From: Rubrivirga sp046845755
Lineage (GTDB): Bacteria; Bacteroidota; Rhodothermia; Rhodothermales; Rubricoccaceae
Direction: 5' to 3'
NCBI RefSeq assembly: GCF_046845755.1
Contig: NZ_CP177357.1
Coordinates: 3,596,001-3,660,000 of the forward strand
Length of the DNA: 64,000 bases
A program made the translations under genes and the position numbers. This document shows positions 19,389-26,925 of this stretch, piece after piece. Positions within the stretch are counted from its first letter, which is position 1. Each line of letters begins with the position of its first letter. The notes under the pieces were generated by a model. It worked only from the letters and a program-made list of their open reading frames with translations, was not told the origin of the DNA and made no database searches.

Positions 19389-21992
19389 CTACCCGTCAGG
19401 GGCCGTCGGCTCCGCGCCGGGCGCGTGGAGCCGGAAGGTCGGATGGCGAATCGCCTCGGGGTCGCCGAGGTCGTAGCGACGGCGGCGCTTGGGACGGCGC
19501 GGGTCGAGCCAGCGGTTGTCTTCAATGACTTGGAGGAGCGCCGGGTAGAAGACGAGGGTCGCCGCCAGCGTCCCCCCGATCCCGACGACGGCGAGCACGC
19601 CGATCGACCGGAGCCCGGGGTGCGACGACAGCAGCAAGCCGCCGAACCCGATCAGGTTGGTGAGCGCGCCCATGGTCACGTGCTCGCCGGTCGACCGCAG
19701 GACGCGGCGGATGGACCCCTTCCCCTCCTCGCGGTATCGGTGCGTGAGGTGGACGCCGCCGTCGTTGCCGATGCCGAGCACGGTCGGCAGCACGACCAGA
19801 TTGTAGAACGTGAGCTGGACCCCGAAGAGCACCATCACGCCCAGCATCCACGACAGACCGATGAGGAGGGGGACGACGGCGACGACGGCCCACCTCGGCG
19901 AGCGGAACGAGACCAGCACGAGGACGAAGACGAGCACGAAGGTGACGGCCACCATCAGTGGGCTCTCTTCCTGCATCAACCGCAGCATGTCGGCGGCGAC
20001 GAGCTGCGTCGACGCCGCGTAGTACGCGTCGCCCTCGGTCGTCGTCACCCGGCCGATGAGTTCGGCAAAGCGGATCGACCGGCGGCCATCGGCCATGTTG
20101 CCGCGCGGGAAGACGATCACGAAGTCCCCCACATCGCCGGTCTTTGTCGTGAACGGGCGCGTCAGAAACGGCGGGACGCTGTCGAGAGGGACGCGTTCGG
20201 TGGCGGAGGCCGCCGTCAGCAGGCGCCGGATTTGGCCGGTCGTGTCGGCCAGCAGGAAGGGGTCGGACAGCACCTCGCGGATCTCCGCCAGCCGCGCCAG
20301 CTTCTCGTCGGCCGAGACGTCGTCGGTGGGGAAGCGTTCCTGCAGGCTCTCGACCGCCAGGATCAGCGAGTCCTCTTCCGCCAGCGCCTTGAGCGCGTCG
20401 GTCACCGAGCGGACGTCTTCGGGCGAGTCGAGCAGGATGTAGGCCGGGTTGCGGCGCTCGCTCTGGCCGAAGACGGGCTCCAGCGCTTGCGCGCGGCGGT
20501 AGTACTCGTCGTACTCCGGCTCGAGGTTCGAGAAGTTGTACTCGAACTGAACGCTCGGGATGGCGACGACGCACGCGACGGTGAGCGCGAGGCAGATGAC
20601 GACGATCGTCCGCGAGAACGGGAAGCGGTTGTCGATCTCGACGGCGGAGGCTTCGCCCCTCAAGCGCAGGTTGAGCGCGCCCGTGCGCTCGGCGATGCTG
20701 AGCAGCGCCGGCAGCACGGTCAGCATCGACACGACGGCGAACAGGATGCCGAGCCCGCCGATCAGGCCGAACTCGCTGAACCCTCGGAAGTCGGCCAGCT
20801 GAAGCACGAAGAGGGCGCTCGCGGTCGTCATCGCCGAGACCGCGATGCCCTGGCCGGTGCTCACAAACGTCTCCTCGACCGCCTCGGCGACGCCCCGCCC
20901 CAGCCCGCGCTCCTCGGCGTAGCGCGCGTAAAAGTGGATGCCGTAGTCGATCCCAAGCCCGAACAGCACGAGCCCCAGCGTCGACGTCATCAGGTTGAGC
21001 GTGCCGAACGTGATGGCCGCGACGCCGCCCGCCCACGACAGGCTGACCAAGAGCGGCAGCGTCAGCAGGATGGCTGTCACCGGCGTCCGTAGCAGCTCCG
21101 CGCCGACGACGCGCCACACGAACCGCCCGCCCGTCCGCGCCTGGATCGACTTGTACAAGAAGTACAGCACGACCGCCAGGATCACCGACAGCACACCCGC
21201 GCCAAACGAGTTGCGGACGTCGTTCGTGATCGACTGGACTTCGATGGTCTGGCGCAGCAGCCGGCCCGCCGCCGTCACCTTCATCTCGGGGTGGAAGCGG
21301 GTCGGGTCCACCTCGGCAATCGTCGCGTCGAGGTCGGCGTAGAGCTGCTCGACGAATGCGATGTCGGTCTGCGAGCCGGTCGGGTAGAACTTGACGACCA
21401 ACGTTGTCGAGTCGGGGCTGACCGAGTACTCCGTCAGCGCGAGCTGGGCGAGGTCAGCACGCAATCGGTCGCCTTCCTGCTGGCGGGCCATCCGCGCGCT
21501 GTCGGAGGCCACGCTGAACAGGTCCATCCGGAGCGGGTCGGTCGCGGAACGGACCTGGAGCGCCTGGTCTCTCAGAAACCGTTCGAGTCGGTCGAGCTCG
21601 TCGTAGGTCGCGAAGTAGAGCGCGTTCTCCGAGATGAACCGGATGTCGCGGCGGAATTCGCTCCGGGTGAAGTAGTCGCCTTCCCCGTCGGGCCGCTCCA
21701 TCGCCATCACGGCCGGCACGAAGGCCTCGGCGAAGGCGACATTCCGAGCGAACGACGGACTGTAGATCGCCACGTCGACCGTCGTCTCGGCACCGACCGT
21801 TTGCTGCAGCCGCTGGATCGCCTGGACGCTCGTGTACTCGGGCGGGAGCAGCGTGATGATGTCCGCGTCGACGCGCAGGTCGGTCGCCTTCCACATCCCG
21901 AGCGCCGCCAGCACGAGCGCCACAGCCAGCACCAACACAGGGTGCGAGACCGTCCACCGGGGGATGACGCGGAGCTTCTCAAACACGGGCAA
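19389..21992 (-). CDS. MMPL-type RND exporter
   Basis: An 867-residue inner-membrane transporter of the RND superfamily, MMPL branch. It shows the internal duplication typical of the family: one membrane helix at about 15-35, a large periplasmic loop, then five to six helices (about 245-430), a short hydrophilic stretch with FPFSRTIVVICLALTVACV, a second periplasmic loop and a final helix cluster (about 690-830). Motifs such as GIDYGIHFYARYAEE and GIGNDGGVHLTHRYREE, with charged residues in the fourth and tenth helices, fit proton-coupled export of lipids or hydrophobic compounds. Substrate unknown. The start is TTG, with GAGG seven nt upstream; an in-frame GTG two codons later is the alternative. 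The 19266-19388 spacer between convergent genes is A+T-richer and contains the palindrome TCAAGCGCTTGA. Confidence 0.85.
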   Translation of the reverse strand: MPVFEKLRVIPRWTVSHPVLVLAVALVLAALGMWKATDLRVDADIITLLPPEYTSVQAIQRLQQTVGAETTVDVAIYSPSFARNVAFAEAFVPAVMAMERPDGEGDYFTRSEFRRDIRFISENALYFATYDELDRLERFLRDQALQVRSATDPLRMDLFSVASDSARMARQQEGDRLRADLAQLALTEYSVSPDSTTLVVKFYPTGSQTDIAFVEQLYADLDATIAEVDPTRFHPEMKVTAAGRLLRQTIEVQSITNDVRNSFGAGVLSVILAVVLYFLYKSIQARTGGRFVWRVVGAELLRTPVTAILLTLPLLVSLSWAGGVAAITFGTLNLMTSTLGLVLFGLGIDYGIHFYARYAEERGLGRGVAEAVEETFVSTGQGIAVSAMTTASALFVLQLADFRGFSEFGLIGGLGILFAVVSMLTVLPALLSIAERTGALNLRLRGEASAVEIDNRFPFSRTIVVICLALTVACVVAIPSVQFEYNFSNLEPEYDEYYRRAQALEPVFGQSERRNPAYILLDSPEDVRSVTDALKALAEEDSLILAVESLQERFPTDDVSADEKLARLAEIREVLSDPFLLADTTGQIRRLLTAASATERVPLDSVPPFLTRPFTTKTGDVGDFVIVFPRGNMADGRRSIRFAELIGRVTTTEGDAYYAASTQLVAADMLRLMQEESPLMVAVTFVLVFVLVLVSFRSPRWAVVAVVPLLIGLSWMLGVMVLFGVQLTFYNLVVLPTVLGIGNDGGVHLTHRYREEGKGSIRRVLRSTGEHVTMGALTNLIGFGGLLLSSHPGLRSIGVLAVVGIGGTLAATLVFYPALLQVIEDNRWLDPRRPKRRRRYDLGDPEAIRHPTFRLHAPGAEPTAPDG

Positions 21993-22025
21993 CGCAGCGC
22001 CTCAGCGCCGAAAAAGGCAGAATCG

Positions 22026-22039
22026 GTTTCACGTGGAAC
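22026..22039. promoter_or_regulatory. parS: parS-like ParB-binding site 1
   Basis: GTTTCACGTGGAAC differs by one base from the bacterial parS core GTTTCACGTGAAAC. It lies entirely in the 48-bp gap between the RND and ChrA genes. Related sites occur at 25744, 28856, 46005 and 57835, all within about 36 kb of the candidate origin. Confidence 0.72.
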
Positions 22040-22040
22040 G

Positions 22041-23210
22041 CTAGACGGCGACGCCCACGAGGTGGAGCAGCCCGCCAGCGGCGGCGGCCCCGACGACGAG
22101 CGCGACGACGTTGACGCCACGCCAGAAGACGAGGCCCGCTGCCGCGACGGAGATCAAGATCGCGCCGGGCGTGTCGATGGCACCGACCGCCAGCCGCACT
22201 GTCACGACGGCCATCAGCGCGACAGAGGCGGCGTTGACGGCGTCGAGCAAGGCGGCCGTGAGCGGGTGGCTCCGGAGCTTGGGGACGAGCGGGTGGAGCA
22301 ACCCGGTAAACACGAACGACGGCAGGAAGATGGCGACGGTCGCGACAAGCGCACCGGGAAGACCCTGCACGAGATAGCCGACCGCCGTTGAGGTGGTCAG
22401 GACGGGCCCCGGCGTGAGTTGGCCGAGCGCGATCGCGTCGAGGAGTTGCGTCTGGGTCAGCCACCCGAACCGACCGACCACGTCCGCCTCGAGGTAGGCG
22501 ACGAGCACATAGCCGCTGCCGTAAAGGACGGAGCCCACTTTGAGGAAGAACAGCCCCAGCGTCCCCAGCGACGGCGCCACGGCCGCCGCCCCCTGCGCCG
22601 CCAGCACCACGAGCGGGACGCCGACGCTTGGCATCCCGGTCGGTGCTTTCTGCTGGCGTACGCCGTACAACACCAGCCCGCCGACCGCCGCGCCGATCAG
22701 CAGCGCGGGGATCTCGCGGACGCCGAGCAGCAGAAGGCCGACGACGAACGCGGCCACGAGCGCGAGCGAGACGGACGGGATCGCCTTTTTGCCCAGCCGC
22801 CACAGCGCGCCCGCGATCACCGCCAGCACGGCGGCGGGGATGCCCGCCAGCCACGGCGCCACATCGGGCACCTCGGCGCTCTGGACGTAGAGCCACGCCA
22901 GCCCGAGCGTCAGCCCGGCGGCGGGGACGATGAACGACGCGCCGGCCACGAACAGGCCGAGCCAGCCCGCTCGCGCGAAGCCGACGTGCATCGTCATCTC
23001 CGTCGAGTTGGGGCCGGGGATGAGGTTCGTCGCACCCACCAGATCCAAGAACCCCTGCGGCGTCATCCACTGCCGCTTGCGGACGACCTCCTCCTCCATC
23101 ATCGCGATGTGCGCCGCCGGCCCGCCGAAGCCGACGACGCCGAGCGTAAAGAAGAGGCGGGCGAGTTCGGAGATCCGCTGGCGGAGCGGGAGCGCGGGCG
23201 TGTCGTCCAT
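22041..23210 (-). CDS. chrA: ChrA/CHR-family chromate transporter
   Basis: A 389-residue inner-membrane protein of the CHR family with two homologous halves, each beginning with the family motif FxxxLGxxGFGGPAAH (residues about 19-33) or LFFLKVGSVLYGSGY (second half). The proline/glycine motif NLIPGPNSTEMTMHVG and its counterpart ALGQLTPGPVLTTSTAVGYL are also present. About ten to twelve transmembrane helices are predicted. Characterised members expel chromate, though the natural role in many bacteria may be another oxyanion. The start is the complement ATG at 23210; longer readings are antisense to the downstream DCC gene. It is divergent from that gene with only 51 bp between, so a shared promoter region is likely. 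Confidence 0.85.
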   Translation of the reverse strand: MDDTPALPLRQRISELARLFFTLGVVGFGGPAAHIAMMEEEVVRKRQWMTPQGFLDLVGATNLIPGPNSTEMTMHVGFARAGWLGLFVAGASFIVPAAGLTLGLAWLYVQSAEVPDVAPWLAGIPAAVLAVIAGALWRLGKKAIPSVSLALVAAFVVGLLLLGVREIPALLIGAAVGGLVLYGVRQQKAPTGMPSVGVPLVVLAAQGAAAVAPSLGTLGLFFLKVGSVLYGSGYVLVAYLEADVVGRFGWLTQTQLLDAIALGQLTPGPVLTTSTAVGYLVQGLPGALVATVAIFLPSFVFTGLLHPLVPKLRSHPLTAALLDAVNAASVALMAVVTVRLAVGAIDTPGAILISVAAAGLVFWRGVNVVALVVGAAAAGGLLHLVGVAV

Positions 23211-23261
23211 CGTTCGGGGGGATGGCGGCGGTACTCTCCGCCCCGCACAGCCGGTTCCACC

Positions 23262-23696
23262 ATGGCCGACGACGGACCGATTCTCCTGTTCGACGGCGTC
23301 TGCAACGTCTGCGACCGCTCCGTCCAGTTCGTGCTCGACCACGACACACGAGGCGTCGTCCGCTTCGCCTCGCTCCAGTCCGAGGTCGGTCGCCAGTTGC
23401 TCGCGGAGTGCGGCGTCGACGCGAGCACGGACTCGGTCGTGCTCGTCGCAAACGGGCGGTGCCACGTCCGCTCGGACGCGGCGCTGGCGACGGCCCGGCT
23501 GCTCGACGCGCCCTGGCGGTGGCTGGCCGTCGCTCGCATCGTGCCCCGTGGGCTCCGCGACGCCGTCTACGATTGGGTCGCGCGCAACCGGTACCGCTGG
23601 TTCGGCACGCGCGACGCCTGTCGGATCCCGACGCCCGAGGTCCGCGCGCGCTTTCTCGATGCCGACGAGGTGGCACCGTCCGGAGCAGCGTCGTAG
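23262..23696 (+). CDS. thiol-disulfide oxidoreductase DCC family protein
   Basis: A 144-residue protein of the DCC (DUF393, YuxK-like) family. The defining motif is LLFDGVCNVCDRSVQFVLDHD, with a CxxC pair at C14 and C17 in a thioredoxin-like position. The later FASLQSEVGRQLL and GRCHVRSDAALATARLL segments are conserved in the family. Members are predicted thiol-disulfide exchange proteins, but their partners are undefined. The ATG at 23262 begins MADDGPILLFDG. It lies 29 nt upstream of a MaoC gene in the same direction and the two are probably co-transcribed. Confidence 0.88.
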   Translation: MADDGPILLFDGVCNVCDRSVQFVLDHDTRGVVRFASLQSEVGRQLLAECGVDASTDSVVLVANGRCHVRSDAALATARLLDAPWRWLAVARIVPRGLRDAVYDWVARNRYRWFGTRDACRIPTPEVRARFLDADEVAPSGAAS

Positions 23697-23725
23697 GCTC
23701 TGGCCCCTCTCCCCTGCCCCCCGCG

Positions 23726-24148
23726 ATGGCCCACACCTACGACTCCCTCTCAGTCGGCGACACCTACGAGTTCTCCCGGACGATCACCATGGACGAGGTC
23801 CGCGCGTTCGCGGACGTGACCGGCGACGACAACCCGATTCACATCTCCGAAGAGGCGGGCACTGCCAGCCGCTTCGGCACGCCGGTCGTCCACGGCGTCT
23901 TCCTGCTGGGCATCGCCTCGAAGGTGCTCGGCCGCGACTTCCCCGGGCCGGGCTCGATCGCCGTCTCGCTATCGTCCAAGTTCTTGCGCCCGGTGCCCGT
24001 CGGTGAGGAGGTGCGCGTCGAGGTCAAGGTGGCCGAGAAGATCGAGAAGTACGGCCACGTCCGGCTCAAGATGTACTGCTACTGCAAGGGCAAGATGTCG
24101 CTCGGCGGCGAGGCCGTCGTGATCCCGCCCCCCGCCGACGAGGCCTAA
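23726..24148 (+). CDS. MaoC-like (R)-specific enoyl-CoA hydratase
   Basis: A 140-residue single hot-dog-domain protein. The hydratase-2 motif is clear in FADVTGDDNPIHISEEAG, with the catalytic Asp and His of the D-x5-H arrangement, followed by the FGTPVVHGVFLLGIAS helix. Such proteins hydrate trans-2-enoyl-CoA to (R)-3-hydroxyacyl-CoA, as PhaJ does, linking fatty-acid oxidation to polyhydroxyalkanoate or lipid synthesis. No pha genes are nearby, so the pathway is open. The ATG at 23726 (MAHTYDSLSVGDTYEF) matches the family N-terminus. Confidence 0.88.
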   Translation: MAHTYDSLSVGDTYEFSRTITMDEVRAFADVTGDDNPIHISEEAGTASRFGTPVVHGVFLLGIASKVLGRDFPGPGSIAVSLSSKFLRPVPVGEEVRVEVKVAEKIEKYGHVRLKMYCYCKGKMSLGGEAVVIPPPADEA

Positions 24149-24154
24149 ACAGAC

Positions 24155-24185
24155 GCGGGGCCCGAGCGTGATGCCCGGGCCCCGC
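24155..24185. terminator. bidirectional hairpin between convergent genes
   Basis: GCGGGGCCCG (24155-24164) pairs perfectly with CGGGCCCCGC (24176-24185). It lies 7 nt after the MaoC stop and 25 nt from the M48 stop on the other strand, so it could serve both genes. There is no T-tract. Confidence 0.7.
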
Positions 24186-24209
24186 AGACCGTCGACCGAG
24201 TGGCGCCGG

Positions 24210-25694
24210 CTACTCGGGGAGCTTGACCTCGCGCCCGGCCGGGATGCGCTCGTTTAGCTCGACCTGGTTCATAATTGCGATCTCGTCGGCGGTGACGCCC
24301 GAGGGCAACGCCCGCCCACGGAGCAGGTCCTGGATCGACGCCGCCGAGCGCAGCGTCACCACGTCGAGGCGGACCGGCTGGCGGTTGAGCGCCCCGCTGT
24401 CGGTCAGCCGGCGGAAGCTCTCGGCCGTCTGGCGGAAGACGCCTCCGTAGCGGTTGAACGAGTTGACGGCCGTCAGCCCGAGAATCTGGTAGACGTTGCC
24501 GCCGTACTCGATAAACGTGGCCGAGAACGCGACGGCCCCGTTCTGCTGCTGCGCCGCGCCCTCCACGCGGTACGCCCGGTTGCCGCCAATCGTGAGCGCG
24601 CCGCTGCTCTGCACCTGCACGCCCTGCTGAGCAGCGAGCGCCCGGCCCGCCTCCTGCGCCGACGACTGCTGCGCCAGCGTCAGCTGAAGGATGGCCTGCC
24701 CGTTCGGCTCGCCCATCAAGAAGGCCGCCGGCGAGTTCTGCGTCTGCCAGCCCTGGGGGAAGGCAAACTGGAACCGGAGCTCGGGGTGCAGGAAGGTGTT
24801 CCCCTCGACGAACCCCTGGCGCGGGTCCTCGCCCAGCACGATCCCGTCGATCTGGCCGAGGTACGGCTCCGCGAGCACGCGCTTCTCGCCCTGGTACTGG
24901 GCCGCCAGCTGGGGGATCGTCTGGGCCCGCTCCGCCGGGTTCGGGTGCGTCGACAGGAAGTTGGGGACGGCAGAGCCCGAGTTCTCGCTGAGCCGCTGCA
25001 GGGCGACGAAGAAGCGAGCTGCTTGCGCCGCGTCGTAGTTGGCGAACTCCGCGTACGCCACGCCGGCTTGGTCGGCCTCGCGCTCGGCGCCGCGTCCGTA
25101 CTTGAACTGGAGCAGCTGAAGCCCCGTCCCGCCGTACTCCAGGATCCCCTGCGCGACGTTCCCGCCGCCGACGACGCCGCCGAGCACGGCCGCGCCGATC
25201 AGCCCAAACTGGCTGAGCTGCGCGCGCGCCGCCTGCTCCGACGAGTGCCGCCCGAGCACGTGCCCGATCTCGTGACCGAGGACGACCGCCAGCTGGGCCT
25301 CGTTTTCGAGGTACGCCAGCAGGCCGCGCGTGACGTAGATGTAGCCACCCGGGAGGGCGAACGCGTTCGGCACGTGCGAGTCGAGGATGCGGAAGTAGAA
25401 CGGCGTGTTCCGGATCTCCGACGGTGTGTTCGGGTCGGTGTAGGCGCTCGTCTCAAGCACCTCGCGGGCGATCCGCTCGACGTAGGCGTTCAGCGCCTGG
25501 TCGGAGTCGTAGAGGCCAAACTGGCTGGAGATCTGGCCGTCGGCCTCAGTGCCGAGCTGGACTTCTTGGGCCCACGTGTAGGCCCCGCGCTGCTCTTCGC
25601 CGGTGACGTAGTTGACGTTCGTGGTGCCGCAGGCGGCGACCACGAGCAGAAGGGGCGCCGCGAGGAGCGTGCGCATGCGATGGGAGAGGGTCAT
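24210..25694 (-). CDS. M48-family metalloprotease lipoprotein
   Basis: A 494-residue predicted lipoprotein zinc protease. The lipobox VAAC places the acylated cysteine at residue 22. The catalytic HEIGH motif is at 141-145 (VVLGHEIGHVLGRH), with the third zinc ligand Glu expected in the later READQAGVAYAEFANYD. The N-terminal domain (EVQLGTEADGQISSQFGLYDSDQALNAYVERI) is that of the BepA/LoiP group, periplasmic proteases that degrade or assist outer-membrane proteins. The C-terminal 200 residues are a less conserved beta-rich domain. The ATG at 25694 overlaps the recF TGA as ATGA; a second ATG six codons later (MRTLLAAPLLL) gives an equally good signal peptide. A periplasmic face location is inferred. 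Confidence 0.88.
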   Translation of the reverse strand: MTLSHRMRTLLAAPLLLVVAACGTTNVNYVTGEEQRGAYTWAQEVQLGTEADGQISSQFGLYDSDQALNAYVERIAREVLETSAYTDPNTPSEIRNTPFYFRILDSHVPNAFALPGGYIYVTRGLLAYLENEAQLAVVLGHEIGHVLGRHSSEQAARAQLSQFGLIGAAVLGGVVGGGNVAQGILEYGGTGLQLLQFKYGRGAEREADQAGVAYAEFANYDAAQAARFFVALQRLSENSGSAVPNFLSTHPNPAERAQTIPQLAAQYQGEKRVLAEPYLGQIDGIVLGEDPRQGFVEGNTFLHPELRFQFAFPQGWQTQNSPAAFLMGEPNGQAILQLTLAQQSSAQEAGRALAAQQGVQVQSSGALTIGGNRAYRVEGAAQQQNGAVAFSATFIEYGGNVYQILGLTAVNSFNRYGGVFRQTAESFRRLTDSGALNRQPVRLDVVTLRSAASIQDLLRGRALPSGVTADEIAIMNQVELNERIPAGREVKLPE

Positions 25695-26845
25695 GGCGAA
25701 ACGGGCGTGGTGAGAGAGGAATCCGCGAGAGAGAGGGCGCCCCGTTCCACGTGGAACGCGCGATGGGCGTCGGCATCGAACGGCACGACCCCGCCGAAGG
25801 GTTCTTCGCGTGCGGCCGTGACAAACGACTGACCGAGGGTTTGTGACGCGAGCAGCTCCAAGACAACGTCGGAGCGAGCCGGGTCGAGCGGGCCGAACAC
25901 GTCGTCGAGCAGGAGGATCGGCGGCTCCTCCGTCCGGGCGCGGAGGTACAGCGCCTGCGCGACGCGGACCGCGAGGGCGAACGTCCGGTGCTGACCCTGC
26001 GAGGCGTACGGCCGCAGGTCGAACCCGTCGATCTGGAACAGGACCTCGTCGAGGTGGGGGCCGACAAGCGTGCGGCCGAGGTCGCGGCTGCGGCGGCGCG
26101 TCCGCGCGAGCGCCCGGCGCAGGGCCTCCGTGTCGTCGGGCTCGGGCTCCCCGCTCGACGGCTGATACGCCAGGCTCAGGTCGCCGCCGGGCTCGCCGAG
26201 GAGGGTGTACGCCTCGACGAGGAGCCCGGCGAACAGGTCGAGGAACGCGCGGCGGCGCTCGACCACGCGCCCCCCGAGCAAGGCCAACTCCTCGTCCCAC
26301 GCGTCGACGGAGCCGGGCGCGAGCGGGCGGCCCCGACGGGCTTGCTGGAGGAGCGCGTTCTTTTGCTTCAGCGCGCGGCGGTACTTCAGGAGGTCATCGA
26401 GGTAGACCGGATACGCCTGACTGAGCGTCGCGTCGAGGAGTTTGCGGCGCTCGACGGGGCCGCCCGCCGTCAGATCGCGGTCGTCGGGTGAGAGCACGAC
26501 GCAGGGAACGCGGCCTACCAGTTCCGCAAGCCGCTCGGCGGGGGCCCCATTGATGAAGGCCCGCTTCCCCTCCCCCGGCACGAACGCGACGCGAATCTTG
26601 ACGTCCGCACGGGTCTCGCCTTCGAAGTGGCCCTCGACCGTGAAATGCCCCGCTCCCCGCTGCACGACCGTTGAGTCCTGCGCACCGAGCACGCTTTTTC
26701 CAAAACACAGGTAGGCGAGGGCTTCCAGCACATTCGTCTTCCCGGCTCCGTTGGGCCCGACCAACAGGTTCACGCCCGGGGCCGCATCGAAGGCCGACGA
26801 GGAATGGGCCCTAAACTGGGTCAACGAGAGGTGACGAAGGCGCAC
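25691..26845 (-). CDS. recF: DNA replication and repair protein RecF
   Basis: A 384-residue SMC-like ATPase that loads RecA at single-strand gaps with RecO and RecR. Walker A is GPNGAGKT (30-37). A recognisable LSPDDRDLTAGGPVERRKLLD segment follows. The ABC signature region is SQGQHRTFALAVRVAQALYL and Walker B is ILLLDDVFGPLD. Length is typical. The ATG at 26845 begins MRLRHLSLTQFRAHSSSAFD, matching the family. In many bacteria recF sits with dnaA, dnaN and gyrB; here gyrB is 25 kb away and dnaA/dnaN are outside the window. A perfect parS-like palindrome is embedded near the 3' end. Confidence 0.95.
   Translation of the reverse strand: MRLRHLSLTQFRAHSSSAFDAAPGVNLLVGPNGAGKTNVLEALAYLCFGKSVLGAQDSTVVQRGAGHFTVEGHFEGETRADVKIRVAFVPGEGKRAFINGAPAERLAELVGRVPCVVLSPDDRDLTAGGPVERRKLLDATLSQAYPVYLDDLLKYRRALKQKNALLQQARRGRPLAPGSVDAWDEELALLGGRVVERRRAFLDLFAGLLVEAYTLLGEPGGDLSLAYQPSSGEPEPDDTEALRRALARTRRRSRDLGRTLVGPHLDEVLFQIDGFDLRPYASQGQHRTFALAVRVAQALYLRARTEEPPILLLDDVFGPLDPARSDVVLELLASQTLGQSFVTAAREEPFGGVVPFDADAHRAFHVERGALSLADSSLTTPVSP
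25744..25757. promoter_or_regulatory. parS: parS-like ParB-binding site 2
   Basis: GTTCCACGTGGAAC is a perfect 14-bp palindrome of the parS type. It lies inside the 3' part of recF, encoding part of FHVERG. It is the best of the five candidates. Confidence 0.78.
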
Positions 26846-26925
26846 GAAGAGGATCGAAATGGTGACTGAGTACCCGTCCGCGGTACCGCTTGTTCGCTAC
26901 CCTGCAGCGGCCGCCCCACCCCGCC

